From positions 12,214,001 through 12,278,000 of the forward strand of contig OZ231128.1 of NCBI GenBank assembly GCA_965153355.1: a stretch of 64,000 bases of DNA. Direction: 5' to 3'. Below the pieces are notes generated by a model that was not told the DNA's origin, made no database searches, and saw only the letters and a program-made list of their open reading frames with translations. The translations under genes and the position numbers were made by a program. Every line of letters starts with the position of its first letter. Positions within the stretch are counted from its first letter, which is position 1. This stretch comes from Flaccisagitta enflata (taxonomy: Eukaryota; Chaetognatha; Sagittoidea; Aphragmophora). Shown here piece by piece: positions 1-13,600 of the stretch.

Positions 1-119
1 GATGATGATGTAGACGATGGTAATGATGATTGCGATGATGACTGAGATGCTGATGACGAGGAATACACTGTAGTAGTCAAGATGTCGGAATCAGTTCCGC
101 TGTCGATGTCACCATAGAC

Positions 120-610
120 GTGGGTGTTGACGCTGGCGTCGATGTTCACGTCGGCGTATCTGCTGACATTGGCGCCCCTGTTGACGTTATTGCCTCTGAC
201 GTCAGCGTATCTGTTGACGTTAATATTCCTGTTCCGGTCTCTGGCGTTGGTGTCCCTGTTGACGTTTGCGCTTCTGTTAATGTTACTGCCCCAGGTGAAG
301 TTTGCGTCCCTGTTGATGTTACTGCCCCTGCCGATGCTGGCGTCGGTGTTGACGTTGGCGTTCCTGCTGACGTTGGCATTCCTGTTAATGTTGGCGTCGC
401 TGTTGATGCTGGCGTCGGTGTTGACGTTGGCGTTCCTGCTGACGTTGGCATTCCTGTTAATGTTGGCGTCGCTGTTGATGCTGGCGTCGGTGTTGACATT
501 GGCGTCCCTGTTGACGTTTGCGTTCCTGTTAATGTTGGCGTCGCTGTTGATGCTGGCGTCAGTGTTGACGTTTGCGTCGCTGTCAACGTTTGCGTCGCTG
601 TCAACGCCAC
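120..610. repeat. Imperfect 18-bp minisatellite with 72-bp higher-order unit
   Basis: GTTGACGTTGGCGTTCCT-like 18-mers are repeated, and 329-400 is repeated almost exactly at 401-472. All three forward frames and one reverse frame are open, as expected for a repeat whose period is a multiple of three. The frames read Val-Asp-Val-Gly, Leu-Thr-Leu-Ala or Thr-rich repeats with no recognisable domain, so I treat it as repeat DNA, although it joins directly to the possible exon that follows. Confidence 0.8.
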
Positions 611-613
611 CAG

Positions 614-672
614 GAATGTATGAAACGGCAGAGAAATTGGTAGATGAAGAACTAAGGGACGAATTCATTTGA
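614..672 (+). CDS. Possible terminal exon of an unrecognised upstream gene
   Basis: Directly after the minisatellite there is a CAG (611-613), then a frame with non-repetitive, charged, coding-like composition (MYETAEKLVDEELRDEFI) ending in TGA at 670-672. It could be the last exon of a gene entering from the left, or the unique tail of the minisatellite frame. No domain is recognised and no polyadenylation signal was identified. Confidence 0.25.
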
Positions 673-1111
673 AGCAGCAAACTCTTTGTTAGCTTTCTTT
701 CAGGTGTTAGAGAAGAATTAGACGATTTCGAAACGTCGTGAGTCGAAGAAGTAATAGTTATCAATTCTAGAGCCATTAGTGAAAGTATCAAAACGGACGT
801 TTGAAACGTTCGATGAAGCTCGATCGATAATGTAGTTCGATTTCTCTTAGGTCGCTTCATATTCTATGAATTCAGATGTATATATCTTTGAAAATGCATC
901 AAAAAGTGGGATATATATCAAGTAAAGATCCTCGAATTTGTTTTTTTGTGAAAGTTTACTATTGCACTAAGTTTGTCCGTCATTTCTCCTTTGAAAAAAT
1001 GTTTTTTTCCTTGTTTCAAGGTTGAGTGGTATATTGACGTTTTGGGACGTAGAGATAGACATTTAAAAGACACGTAAACCGCTTATAGCTTCGATGTAAG
1101 CTGAAAAAAAA
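673..1111. other. AT-rich non-repetitive stretch
   Basis: No recognised gene. A possible micro-exon lies at 704-737: the pyrimidine-rich acceptor CTTTCTTTCAG, then VREELDDFETS, then a GTGAGT donor. It has no homology I recognise and could be chance. Confidence 0.4.
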
Positions 1112-1632
<521 letters not shown>

Positions 1633-1809
1633 ATTCATGGTCAAGAGTGAGAAAAACAACAACTGCAAATGGGCTAATTTCAATTACATCTGTGCATTTA
1701 AGCTTACATGTATGCTAGTCCATGTCTATCATTGATAGACTATCAAACTATCAAGTCTATCAAGTTACAAATTTCAAATAGAAACATTACGAAAATTCAG
1801 TCTCCCAAT

Positions 1810-1812
1810 GTT

Positions 1813-1850
<38 letters not shown>

Positions 1851-1873
1851 CGTCGTCATCGTCGTCGTCGTCG

Positions 1874-1964
<91 letters not shown>

Positions 1965-2020
1965 GGTTGTTGCTGTCGTTGTCGTTGTCGTTGTCGTTGT
2001 CGTCATCGTCGTCGTCATCG

Positions 2021-2109
<89 letters not shown>

Positions 2110-2131
2110 GCTGTTGTTGTTGTCATCATCT

Positions 2132-2219
<88 letters not shown>

Positions 2220-2227
2220 CATCGTCT

Positions 2228-2286
<59 letters not shown>
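1810..2286. repeat. (GTT)n/(GTC)n trinucleotide microsatellite
   Basis: About 475 bp of TTG/GTT triplets with GTC/ATC variant blocks. Poly-Val, poly-Leu, poly-Asn and poly-Thr frames all arise from it. Confidence 0.97.
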
Positions 2287-2287
<1 letters not shown>

Positions 2288-2711
2288 TTACCTAAATGTA
2301 TATACTTCACTAGTATAGATGGATATCAACTGGAGGTGGACGACCTAACACGTGTTTGTTAAGTAGTCAACAAAAAACTCCGCATTTGTTCAGCCCAAGG
2401 CGAAGTACTATAAATGTCAATCAACATCAGAGAACATCATTTGACAGACTTATCAAACAGAGGCATGTTTGGCATGTTTGACATTATTGACAACTTAGTA
2501 ATTTATAGGAAATAGATGACAAGTAAAAAAAACTTTTAACTGTTTATACGACTTGAATTGAAAAGGAAATGGACGACGTGAAATTAACGCAAAGGCTCTT
2601 TTTATTTCTTCAACTAACAAGATTTGACTTTTAAGTTAGTACCACTTGATATAGCAAATAACATTTTCAACACAATTATTCTCATTCTGATTGAGAATGA
2701 GACGAGATGTT
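2287..2711. other. AT-rich unique sequence, no gene seen
   Basis: No open frame of note, no splice-bounded coding stretch and no repeat recognised. Confidence 0.5.
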
Positions 2712-2861
2712 TTTTTCTTAGACGCGGTCACGCGACTCTAGAACTGGCCGTATCGGTACGTCCGTTGGTCCGTCCGTAACTCAAACGTTTTTTTTCGCTA
2801 TGCGGCTCCTGCCCACCCGTCCGCGACTGAGGGGAGTCTACATGTATACGGCCATGTTTGA
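2712..2861 (+). mobile_element. Family A short element, degenerate
   Basis: Opens with the hairpin-like GACGCGGTCACGCGAC, followed by GTCCGTTGGTCCGTCC and the family block CTGCCCACCCGTCCGCGACT. The 3' end (GGCCATGTTTG) is eroded. Confidence 0.6.
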
Positions 2862-2986
2862 ATTGAGATAATATAATATTTTGAGACGATTGCGATGATT
2901 TTAATTAGCGATTTCAGTAATTCAGTAACTTGGGAAATGTTTGACGACGGTGATCACCTAGGATGCGCAGGTTGAGTTACTTTAAA

Positions 2987-3115
2987 CAGGGCCAAGTAGG
3001 CCAATTAGGTGCGACGTGTGGATCGTCGAACGAATGCGTTACCAACCGACCGACCAACCGACCGACCGACCAACGGACACAGCCAGTTATAGAGGTGCTT
3101 TGTCGCACCTAAAAA
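2987..3115 (-). mobile_element. Family A element, GGTGCGAC subfamily
   Basis: Starts with GGCCAAGTAGGCC, carries (GACC)n, and ends with a short stem (AGGTGC...GCACCT) followed by AAAAA. A near-identical copy lies at 36988-37126. Confidence 0.65.
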
Positions 3116-3334
3116 TCCAGGTAGCATTGAATATGCTCAGAATTCACTTTTATCAAAACCACGGACTGACCCACGGACTTAGAGCCATGGAGCAAAATAC
3201 TTTTAGGCCTTCAAATTTGACAGCTTATCTCTGTCCATCTTATTTTGATTGTTTTGCCATTGATACCCCATGGAAAAATGAATTTAGATAGGAGATGCGC
3301 CTTTAAGAGGTCGTGAGTCACGAGAAATAGTATG

Positions 3335-3602
3335 GGTGCGTTTCTAGTCAGACAACCGCGTTTTGAACGGGCCACTCGGTCGCTCGCTGCGTTCGTTCGC
3401 TCGCACCGCTCACTCTGCTTGCTTGCTCCGCAGCGCTCCGCTTTGCTACGCTTGCTTCGCTCGCTCGCTCCGTTCACGGGCTCGCTCACTCACTTCGCTC
3501 ACTCTCTCGTGGGACTGTTAAAATTCTTGAATATGTGTTCACGCTGTGATCGCGTTTCACAGGAACAATCGCGTTTTTCATCTTCACTAGAAACACGCCC
3601 TA
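3335..3602 (+). mobile_element. Family B element (MITE-like)
   Basis: The ends GGGTGCGTTTCTAGTCA and ACTAGAAACACGCCC form an imperfect inverted repeat. The interior is the family's CACTCGGTCGCTCGCT / GTTCGTTCGCTCGCAC quasi-repeat. Other copies are at 23240, 28632, 35351 (reverse), 44300 (reverse) and 51399. Confidence 0.75.
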
Positions 3603-3738
3603 AGTCTTTTTAGGACGATACTGGTCGATTTCTCCCAGTCATCATTACGACATCCAAACCTCCAGGGCAAGGCGACATGCGTGGGATCACAGAAGAAAAG
3701 CTTTTTTGAAGCATCGAGTCTGGGATGCCCTGTTTACC

Positions 3739-3993
3739 TTTTTTTAGTCGCTGACTAAGCGACTCTATAAGAGTGTGTGTCCCTTGGTAGGTATGTTGGT
3801 TGGTTGGTTGGTTGGTCCGTAACGCGAAATTTTGGACGACGCGAAATTGGCCGAATTTGTGATTTCTGAGCATAACAGCCCCTGCCCACCCAAAATACAG
3901 CCCCTGCCCACCAAATGACTGCCCCTGCCTATCTGCAAACTGCTCCTGCCCACCTGCCAGCGACTGCTTATTGCCCGTGTATCCGGCCTTGTT
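3739..3993 (+). mobile_element. Family A element
   Basis: TTTTTTTAGTCGCTGACTAAGCGACT hairpin start, (TTGG)n block, several CCCCTGCCCACC copies, and the canonical end GTGTATCCGGCCTTGTT. Confidence 0.75.
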
Positions 3994-3997
3994 TAAA

Positions 3998-4287
3998 GTG
4001 CGTCATAGGCACTCATAGCGCCTCTATTACAGGCTCTGTCTGTCTGTTGGTTGGTCGGTTGGTTCATTGGTCGGTTTTTGGTCACGCCCGAATGGAAAAT
4101 CGCAGAAAATGTTTGAAATCATCAGAAAAATCATCTCGTTCATCATTCATTTTACTCGTCATTTCATTGATTATCATATGCAGATCAGAAAGAGCTTGGG
4201 ATAGGTCTGATGGAGGTCGGGATAGGCATTAAAAATCAAAAGCGCCAGACGCATCGTCTTGGCCCGCCCGTGTATCCGGCCTTGTTT
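3998..4287 (+). mobile_element. Family A variant with GGTCACGCCCGAAT block
   Basis: GGCTCTGTCTGTCTG with TTGGTCGG repeats, then GGTCACGCCCGAATGGAAAAT, ending CCGTGTATCCGGCCTTGTTT. It shares its interior with the element at 22519-23019. Confidence 0.6.
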
Positions 4288-4378
4288 ATGTATATATTAT
4301 GTTGTTTTTTTGTTTTGTTTTTTTTTTTTCGGCCGAATTGGCTTAAGGCTTACATTTCCTCAAGATAGGCAACAAATT

Positions 4379-5712
4379 AACAAGGCCAACACCTATAAGT
4401 CGCGTGCAGGACAAAAATAACTGAACTGACCTGACTCGTTATTGTATCTTTTTATCGAAAATCAGACTTGAACCAGACCAAAACCAGACCCAAACCAGAC
4501 TCAAACCAGACTCAAACCAGACTCAAACCAGAATTAAACCAGACCTAAACCAGACCTAAACCAGACCAAAACCAGACCTAAACCAGACCTAAACCAGACA
4601 TAAACCAGACCAAACCCAGACATGAACCAGACTTAAACCATACTTAAACCATACTTAAACCAGACTTAAACCAGACTTAAACCAGACTTAAACCAGACTT
4701 AAACCAGACTTAAACCAGACTTAAACCAGACTTAAACCAGACTTAAACCAGACTTAAACCAGACTTAAGCCAGACTTAAGCCAGACTTAAACCAGACTCA
4801 AGCCAGACTCAAGCCAGACTCAAGCCAGACTCAAACCAGACTCAAACCAGACTCAAACCAGACTCAAACCAGACTTAAACCAGACTTAAACCAGACTTAA
4901 ACCAGACTTAAACCAGACTTAAACCAGAATTAAACCAGACTTAAACCAGACTTAAACCAGACTTAAACCAGACTTAAACCAGCAGAATTAAACCAGCAGA
5001 CTTAAACCAGCAGACTTAAACCAGCAGACTTGAACCAGCAGACTTGAACCAGCAGACTTGAACCAGCAGACTTGAACCAGCAGACTTGAAACCAGCAGAC
5101 TTGAAACCAGCAGACTTGAAACCAGCAGACTTGAAACCAGCAGACTTGAAACCAGCAGACTTAAACCAGCAGACTGAAACCAGCAGACTTGAACCAGCAG
5201 ACTTAAACCAGCAGACTTAAACCAGCAGACTTAAACCAGCAGACTTAAACCAGCTGACTTGAACCAGCAGAATTAAACCAGCAGACTTAAATCAGCAGAT
5301 GACCAAAAATGACCAAAATGACCAAAATGACCAAAAATGACCAAAAATGACCAAAAATGACCAAAATGACCAAAATGACCAAAATGACCAAAATGATCGA
5401 AATGATCAAAATGAATGAAATGACCGAAAATGACCAAAAATGACCGAAAATGACCAAAAATGATCAAAAATGACCAAAAATGACAAAATTGACAAAAATG
5501 ACCAAAATGACTAAAATGACCAAAATGACCAAAAATGACCAAAAATGATAAAAAAATGACAAAAAACAAACAATAATTCTCAAAAACACCAAAAAAATGA
5601 TTCAAAATAACTCCAGACGACCCAAAATGACAAAACGACGCAAAAACGGACGGACCGACCGACCGACGGACCGACGGAGCGGGTTGTAGAGTCGCGTGCA
5701 CGCGACTAAAAA
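4379..5712 (-). mobile_element. Family A element hugely expanded by internal minisatellites
   Basis: Begins AACAAGGCCAACACCTATAAGTCGCGTGC and ends with (GACC)n, GTAGAG and the hairpin TCGCGTGCACGCGA followed by CTAAAAA. These are the two ends of a roughly 200-bp family A copy, here 1.33 kb apart. The interior is (ACCAGACTTAA)n at about 4470-5290 and (GACCAAAAT)n at about 5300-5560. Confidence 0.7.
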
Positions 5713-6177
5713 TCTGTTTTCATGATGATTGGATTGATATGCATACTGAGGGTCTCTCTTTCAATTTTCGACTGTATAGCACTGGCCTGACCCAAATTAC
5801 AAAGCAAAGCCAAAATCAAGAATGCTTTGGTTGAGTAAAAGGGAAAAAATGAAAATTTTTAATTTATCAGTACAGGATATGAACAACAGCCTAAAGGCGA
5901 CCGTCTGTCCTCCCTTAATCACAAATTCCTTCTTCCAAAGTCAACATTTCAAGAAATCAATTTCTTTTCTCACCTTGCGCATTATCACAGTGCTCATGTC
6001 AGGCGATCTACTCACTAGCCACAGACGCAGACCGCTTTCATGAATTTGTGCTTTAAAACTGATAGTTAGGGAGGCTAAAAAAGAGTTGATGAAAAAATTG
6101 TTCATGAATTGTATCTTTACCGTGTATTTTCTTTCAATTTTCACTTTAATGAATGACAAAATGATGGATATTTTCTA
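5713..6177. other. Unique AT-rich sequence, no gene seen
   Basis: Only short frames without splice-site support or recognisable domain. Confidence 0.4.
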
Positions 6178-6453
6178 GACGTTCGCTAGCCTGACTGGGG
6201 CAACGTAGGAAGCTGAAATTTTTACTGAAGATAGACAAGACATGTGGCCAGGGTAGACCTGGAACAAATTCCCAAAAAAGCTACTAGCCTCTAAATGGTT
6301 ACATTTTACAGATTTCTTCTTGGATTTATTGTATGTAAAATAATGAAATTTAAATTTTCTTTACAGGTCTACCCTGGCCACATGTCTTGTCTATCTTCAG
6401 TAAAAATTTCAGCTTCCTCCGTTGCCCCAGTCAGGCTAGTGAGCGTCTGAAAA
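6178..6453. mobile_element. Foldback MITE-like element, about 85-bp arms
   Basis: The arm from GACGTTCGCTAGCCTGACTG to AGGGTAGACCTG (6179-6261) recurs inverted at about 6364-6450 (CAGGTCTACCCTGGCC to GCTAGTGAGCGTC). The spacer is AT-rich and has no coding content. Confidence 0.85.
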
Positions 6454-6729
6454 ATTGCTTGTATTTAGGTTTTTTCAATTTTCTTAAATTTTTTGGAGAG
6501 GTTTCTTACACTAGTATTTGACATTCTATAAAAGAAAAAAATATTTCAGGGTAACTTCATTTTGAAGCAACGATAGCCTTAAACAGTTTGCAGATCTGAC
6601 CTTTAAAGGTTCATGGTTAAAATAAGATTAAAAACACTTTCTCATAGAGCAGTGATGTAAGGGGCAGACATACACATTATGGAGGAGCGGGGAGCGCCGC
6701 TTCTCGGAAAGGATGGAAGCTTGTCGGAA

Positions 6730-7468
<739 letters not shown>

Positions 7469-7700
7469 TTTTTTAGTTACGTGCACGCGACTCTACACCC
7501 TGCTTTGTCCGTCTGTCCGTCGGTCGGTTGGTTGGTTGGTCGGTCTGTCAGTCCGTCACACTTTTACTTTTTTTATCAATTTTATTTCTCTAAGTCATTT
7601 AAAGTTATTTAAGAGTATACTGAGTCATTCTAAGTCATTCTAAGTCATTCTAAGTCAATCTGTAAGACTCGCACGCGACATATAGGTGTTGGCCTTGTTT
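7469..7700 (+). mobile_element. Family A element, type with TAAGTCATT tail repeats
   Basis: TTTTTAGTTACGTGCACGCGACTCTACACC start, (GGTC/GGTT)n, (CTAAGTCATT)n, and the end GCACGCGACATATAGGTGTTGGCCTTGTTT. Confidence 0.8.
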
Positions 7701-8387
7701 TTGGAGAAAGGGGTTCAGAGATTTTTGGGCTGTATATTTGGGCCACGAGACAGGAAATAAAGACTTTTGAAAAAGAACGCGAGAGAAAGAGATCATTAAA
7801 AAGAAAAAAAAAGAATAGGATAGCAGCGTCTTAAGAAAGAAATATCATAGGTTCAGCTTTATCATTTTGAATTTTTTGCACTGAATTTGTAGATATTGTT
7901 TAAGTTAAACGAGTGCTCCTTGAAAGCGTAGACGATGATCTCACAAAGAGTCGGACAGACAGACAGGCAGACAGAAAGACAGACAGAAAGACAGACAGGA
8001 CAGACAGACAGTCAGACAGACTAGAATTTTCAAGATGACCTTTGAACTAGTTATCTCCTCCTCCCAGGCGTGTATAAAGTTGAGTATTCTCCCCCTCCCG
8101 GTGGGGGGGAGGGACAAAATCAAAGGGTTTGGAGACGGGGGAAAAATCGGGAAGGATTTTGGCTGCCTACAAGCCTGATTTTCTCACTAGTTCCTGCCAA
8201 CAAATGTTGCGTATGAGTATCGCAATACAGGCCTTTAGAGAATATCAGGTGGATATAAAAAAGGTAGCTCTTTGTTTAGAAAATATAAAAACTGTTTTTA
8301 ATTGCTTATGTAGTGAACATATGAAATAGTTTCTCCTATAGTTTGTATATATGACCTAAACATACATATTCAAATTGCTTCTAAATA
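7701..8387. other. No gene recognised; small (CAGA)n tract
   Basis: A (GACA)n tract lies at about 7950-8020. A 66-codon frame at 8129-8329 has no splice-site support or recognisable family and is left uncalled. Confidence 0.4.
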
Positions 8388-8586
8388 AACAAGGCCTGTA
8401 AATCGCGTGCGAGACTTACAGATTGACTTAGAATGACTAAGAATGACTTAGTTTACCCTTAAATAACTTAAAATCACTTAAAGATATAAAATTGATAAAA
8501 AAAAGTAGAATGGGGACCGACCAACCGACCAACCAACCAACCAACGGACGGACAAAGCAAGGTGTAGTCGCGTGCACGCGACTAAA
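8388..8586 (-). mobile_element. Family A element, TAAGTCATT type
   Basis: AACAAGGCCTGTAAATCGCGTGCGAG, (AATGACTTAG)n, (CCAACCGA)n, then the GTCGCGTGCACGCGAC hairpin and TAAAG. Confidence 0.8.
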
Positions 8587-8734
8587 GAAAAATTTAGCTT
8601 TATTATATGTCTTCATCAAAAGTGATAATTGTTTAATAGGTATTTTGGGTGCATATTTAGTGTTTCATTCTAAAATTCCTGGTTTTTATATTTTTTCAAG
8701 ACCTACTCTTGAGATATATCATACCCCCGCAGAA

Positions 8735-10665
8735 TTCCATAATTTATGGCCATTTTATGGGTTATTTTTTATGAAATCATAAAAAATACCCCAAAAAAAG
8801 CATAAATTTATGGTATTTTATTAAGCATAATTTATGGCCCAAAAAACTCCATAAATTTATGGGCGATAGGTACCAAAAAATTTATGAAATTTTTTCCATA
8901 AATTTATGCTGAAAACATATGACTTTTTTATGAATTTAAAGAAAAGCATAAAAAAACATACATTTTTTTGCCATAAATTTACTGGTACCTATTGCCCATA
9001 AATTTATGATCGTTTTTCGTCATAAATTAATGCAAAAAATAATGCATAAATTTATGCAAATAAACATATGATTTTTTATGATTTCAAAAAAAATCATAAA
9101 AAAACAGCGTTTTTTTGCCATAAATTTATGGACACAAATTGCCCATAAATTTATGATCATTTTAGGCCATAAATTAATGCCAAAAATATGCATAAATTTA
9201 TGGCAAAAAACATAAAATTTTTTATGATTCCAAAGAAAATCATAAAAAAACAGCGTTTTTTTGCCATAAATTTATGGACACAAATTGCCCATAAATTTAT
9301 GATCATTTTTGGCCATAAATTAATGCCAAAAATATGCATAAATTTATGGCAAAAAACATAAGATTTTTTATGATTCCAAAGAAAATCATAAAAAAACGGC
9401 GTTTTTTTGCCATAAATTTATGGACACAAATTGCCCATAAATTTATGATCATTTTAGGCCATAAATTAATGCCAAAAATATGCATAAATTTATGGCAAAA
9501 AACATAAAATTTTTTATGATTCCAAAGAAAATCATAAAAAAACAGCGTTTTTTTGCCATAAATTTATGGACACAAATTGCCCATAAATTTATGATCATTT
9601 TTTGTCATAAATTAATGCAATAAAAAGGCATAAATTAATGCGAAAAAACATATGATTTTTTATGATTCAAAAAAAAAAAAATCCTACAAAAAATGCTTTT
9701 TTTTTGCCATAAATTATCCCAAATCGCCCATAAATTTATGATCATTTTTTGTCATAAATTAGTGCCAAAAATATGCATAAATTTATGGCAAAAAATACAA
9801 AAAAATTTTTTATTCCAAAGAAAATCATAAAAATACAGCGTTTTTTTGCAATAAATTTATGGGTACAAATTGCCCATAAATTTATGATCATTTTTTGTCA
9901 TAAATTAATGCAATAAATAGGCATAAATTTATGGCAAAAAACTTGTTATTTTTTATGAGTCCTACAAAAGATGCTTTTTTTTTGCCATAAAATAATGGGT
10001 ACAAATCGCCCTTAAATTTATGATCATTTTTTTTCATAAATTAATGCAATAAATAGGCATAAATTTATGCAAAAAAACACATTATTTTTTATGATTGCAA
10101 AGAAATCATAAAAAAACTCCTTTTTTTTGTGCCCTAAATTTATGGGTACAGATTGCCCATAAATTCATGAGCAATTTTTGTCATAAATTATTATTAGTGA
10201 CTCCAAAGAAAATCTTTTAAAAATTTAATTTTTTTGCCATAAATTTATGGGTAAAAAATGCCCGATTAATCTATGATCATTTTTTGTCATAAATAATGCA
10301 ATGAATGAGCATAAATTTATGCCAAAAAACGCATAATTTTTTATGATTCCTGAGAAAATGAAAAAAAAATGCATTTTTTTGCCATACATTTATGGGTACA
10401 AAATGCCCATAGATCTATGATAATTTTTGTCATAAATTAATGCAATGAAAATGCATAAATTTATGCCAAAAAACGCATGATTTTTTTTTATTACAAAGAA
10501 AATCATAAAAAAAGCTGTTTTTTTTTTGCAAAAAAATTTGCGGGTACTTATTGCCCATAAATTTATGACCATTTTGTGTGATAAATTAATGCAATGAATG
10601 TGCATGAATTTATGCGAAAAAAAACAAAAAAATTTTTATGATTCCAAAGAAAAATAACGAAAAAC
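8735..10665 (-). repeat. Left arm of large inverted repeat: CATAAATTTATGG satellite
   Basis: About 13 diverged units of roughly 146 bp. Each carries CATAAATTTATG palindromes, GATTCCAAAGAAAATCATAAAAAA and GACACAAATTGCCCATAAAT. The same unit occurs in reverse complement at 19560-22090, and matched segments (for example 10530-10660 with 20090-20225) give a centre near 15.4 kb. Short frames such as MHIFGINLWPKM are repeat shadows. Confidence 0.9.
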
Positions 10666-10679
10666 TGGAGAGCTGATTT

Positions 10680-13600
10680 GGGGCCTTGAAAGCTGATTTG
10701 AGGCATGAGGGAAGATTGAGGGCTTAGAGAGCCTAAACCAGGCCTGCAACGCGGTTTCCATATTCATATCATTTCTACAAAATGGGATCGAATTTACATT
10801 TTTGGCATCAATATCGACTTAGTCGATGATTCTTTGCTCAATTTTTAGTACAAGCCCATTCTTTGAAGACAAAACGTCGTTCTAGTAGTGCAGAATAGAC
10901 CGATAGTATTAGGAAACCAGAAACAGTAAGTTGAGAGAGATCATTCCACATTAGGTAGGACATCCCAGACCGGCTGGTTCTGAAGGCTACTACTAAAATC
11001 TATCAAAAGTGGTGTTCTTTTGGGACCATCGACATCCTCTTGGACCAAAATGATTGTTGTTTTGTGATTTTTTTGAGAAATGTGCAACGGGTGCCCTCTA
11101 ATAGATCGCTTGTTAAGGAGGCGAAAAACGCGAAAATCACAAGAAACGCCAAAATTAGCTTTTTTCACCTTATGTTAATCTCAATTACCAACAGTCCTAC
11201 AGCAGTTATCCTGGCTGGTACAGTTCCTCTGACTTAAAACTTTGCAAGGACAACAAGAATTTTAGTTCTGTGCCTCAGGTACACTTGATTACATCACTAT
11301 TGGTGCAGTAAAAAACGCGAAAAACTCAAAAATAGCAAAAATTGAAAAAATAAGCGTATATCATTTCTTCTTGACTATATCAATTGTCCTATCCTCACTC
11401 CATGCAACTGACTATTGTGTGAGCTGCAGCGGCTTTATGACCCTAATAGTCGCAAAAGTGTCACATGGTCAGCGGTTCCCGATGTTGGTTTATATGAAGA
11501 TGTGATGGTGAGGGGGCAGCGGCCCCAGAGGGGCAGATAACCTTTGATTCCACACAGAGCTATTTTCCAAGTTAGGGTCTGCTAGTGTTAATATTGGGTT
11601 TCAAAGGCGTGATTTGAAGTCTGGGAGGCCCGAATTAAGGTCTGGGAGGCTTGACTTGGGGTCTAAGGGGCTTGATTTTGGGTCTGAGAGGCCTGATTTG
11701 GGGTCTGAGAGACCTGACTACAAGTCTGAGAGGCCTGATTTGGGATCTGAGAGACCTGATCTGGGGTCCGAGAGCTCTGATTTGGGGTCTGAGAGGCCTG
11801 ATTTGGGGTCCGTGAGGGCCAATTTATGGTCTGGGAGGCCTGATTTTTTTTAGGTTTTTTTTTAGGGTCTGAGAGGCCTGATTTAGGGTCTGAGAGACCT
11901 GATTTGTGGTCTGAGAGGCCTAGATTTGTGGTCTGAGAGGCCTGAATATGAGTCTGAGAGGCCTTATTTGGGGTCTGAGAGACCTGATCTGATCTGATCT
12001 TGGGTCCAAGAGGGCCAATTTGGGGTCTCAGAGGCCTGATTTGGGGGGGACATACACCAGAGAAAATCGCCCTGTGTGGAATCATAGGTCATCTGCCCCT
12101 CTGGGGCCGCTGCCCAAAAAAGGAAGAAAAAGTAATGCGGGGTTACAATGTTGTAGTAGATGGGTAGGCAGGGGCGTTCAACCTCCCTTTTCACCCCATG
12201 ACACCCCCTCAACAGACATACGTAACAAGTCATCCAAGGATATCATATGGTCAGTGGTACCCAATGCCCTGCTCTATTGCAGTTTGAAGGTAATGGGGTG
12301 AGAGCAGGGCGGTAACCTAAAGAACGGATGTCCTGCAGAACATAGGTAGACTTAGACTTGAAAATTATCCTAGGTCAGTCAGTAGCTCAATATTTTGCAT
12401 GGACCTGCTCAGCGCTTTCAATAATGCACATTTCAAATTTCAAGGTTCTGGCTCAAATACTTTAGAATTTATGATCATTTGTTTGAACCATATCAAACTA
12501 AAAGAATTCCAGGAGAATCTTTAAACTTTCTTTTGAAATATGGCACACAAATTCTTAAGTTTTTTTGAAAAAAATGAAATTAAGATTTTGGATCTAGGAT
12601 GAAAACACATACCATGTACAGACAGCTTAATACAGTGAGTTTTCTGTGTTTTTACATGTCATTTCAGGTACAAGACAAGAGAAATGAGGTTTGAAAATGA
12701 TTTCATTAGTAGGACAGTATTTGCCAGAGTTGTATTGACCATTTGATCTTCCATATTGCTATTCCATGCAAAATTTCCTTCATTTGATAGGTCACACTAT
12801 ATGGTTTAATACAGAAACAAAGTTTTCATTTTTTGAGCCACCGTTACTTTTTTGTAACGGTGACCCAAAAAATGAAAATTTAAGTTCTTTGCAAAAGTAT
12901 AGAGTGCGACCTATCAAATGAAAGGAAATTTTGCATAGAATAACAATATGGAATCAAAAAATGAGTCAATACAACTCACAAGAATCTGCATTACCACCAC
13001 CTTTCCTGTGGGCGAAAAATCGATTTTTTTTCAAAAACCCCTCCAGGGAAGATTTCCAACTCGATTGTTCTTGTATTGTACACAGATGAGCATAGCAAAA
13101 CTACAGAAAAACCCGGTGTACTGTCATTCTCACCCTGGATTGGCTGTCAGACACATGTGAGCAATTTCCTATCAATTGAACCCCACTTTTTTTTCAAAAA
13201 AAAAAATCCTCATTAAGGGCTTTTTGGAGCCCCTAGGGGCCCCAAAGAAGTTCAAAATTTTGGTCAATGAGATCTACAGAGTTATGTGCATATGCCAAGG
13301 TATCTTTCAGGAATAAATTAAAGCAGATTAGTTCAAGCTAGAGCTCATGCCGTTACTACCTTTGGACCAGCCGCATATAAAAGAGAAATATGAAAATTCA
13401 CAAGGACTTAGATTTAGGATCTGAGGTCAATATCTAACATAGGTGAATTTTCATACATTCAGGGAAGAGGTAACAGAAGACCTGAGCATCTCTTAGAAGT
13501 CTGATATCAGTCTGAAAGGGACTGATTTTAGGCCTGTGAGGGCTGATATTCGACCTGAGAGAGCTTATTTCAGGTCTGGGAGGGCTGGTTTCATGCCTGA

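Noticed and set aside
1774-2362. Poly-Val, poly-Leu, poly-Asn and similar long frames (also at 45.5-46.2, 50.4-50.6 and 62.5-63.0 kb)
   Set aside because: They are trinucleotide microsatellites open in several frames at once, with no flanking coding sequence beyond the annotated exons.
8129-8329. 66-codon frame starting METGEKSGRILAAYK
   Set aside because: No splice-site support, no recognisable domain and a length expected by chance.
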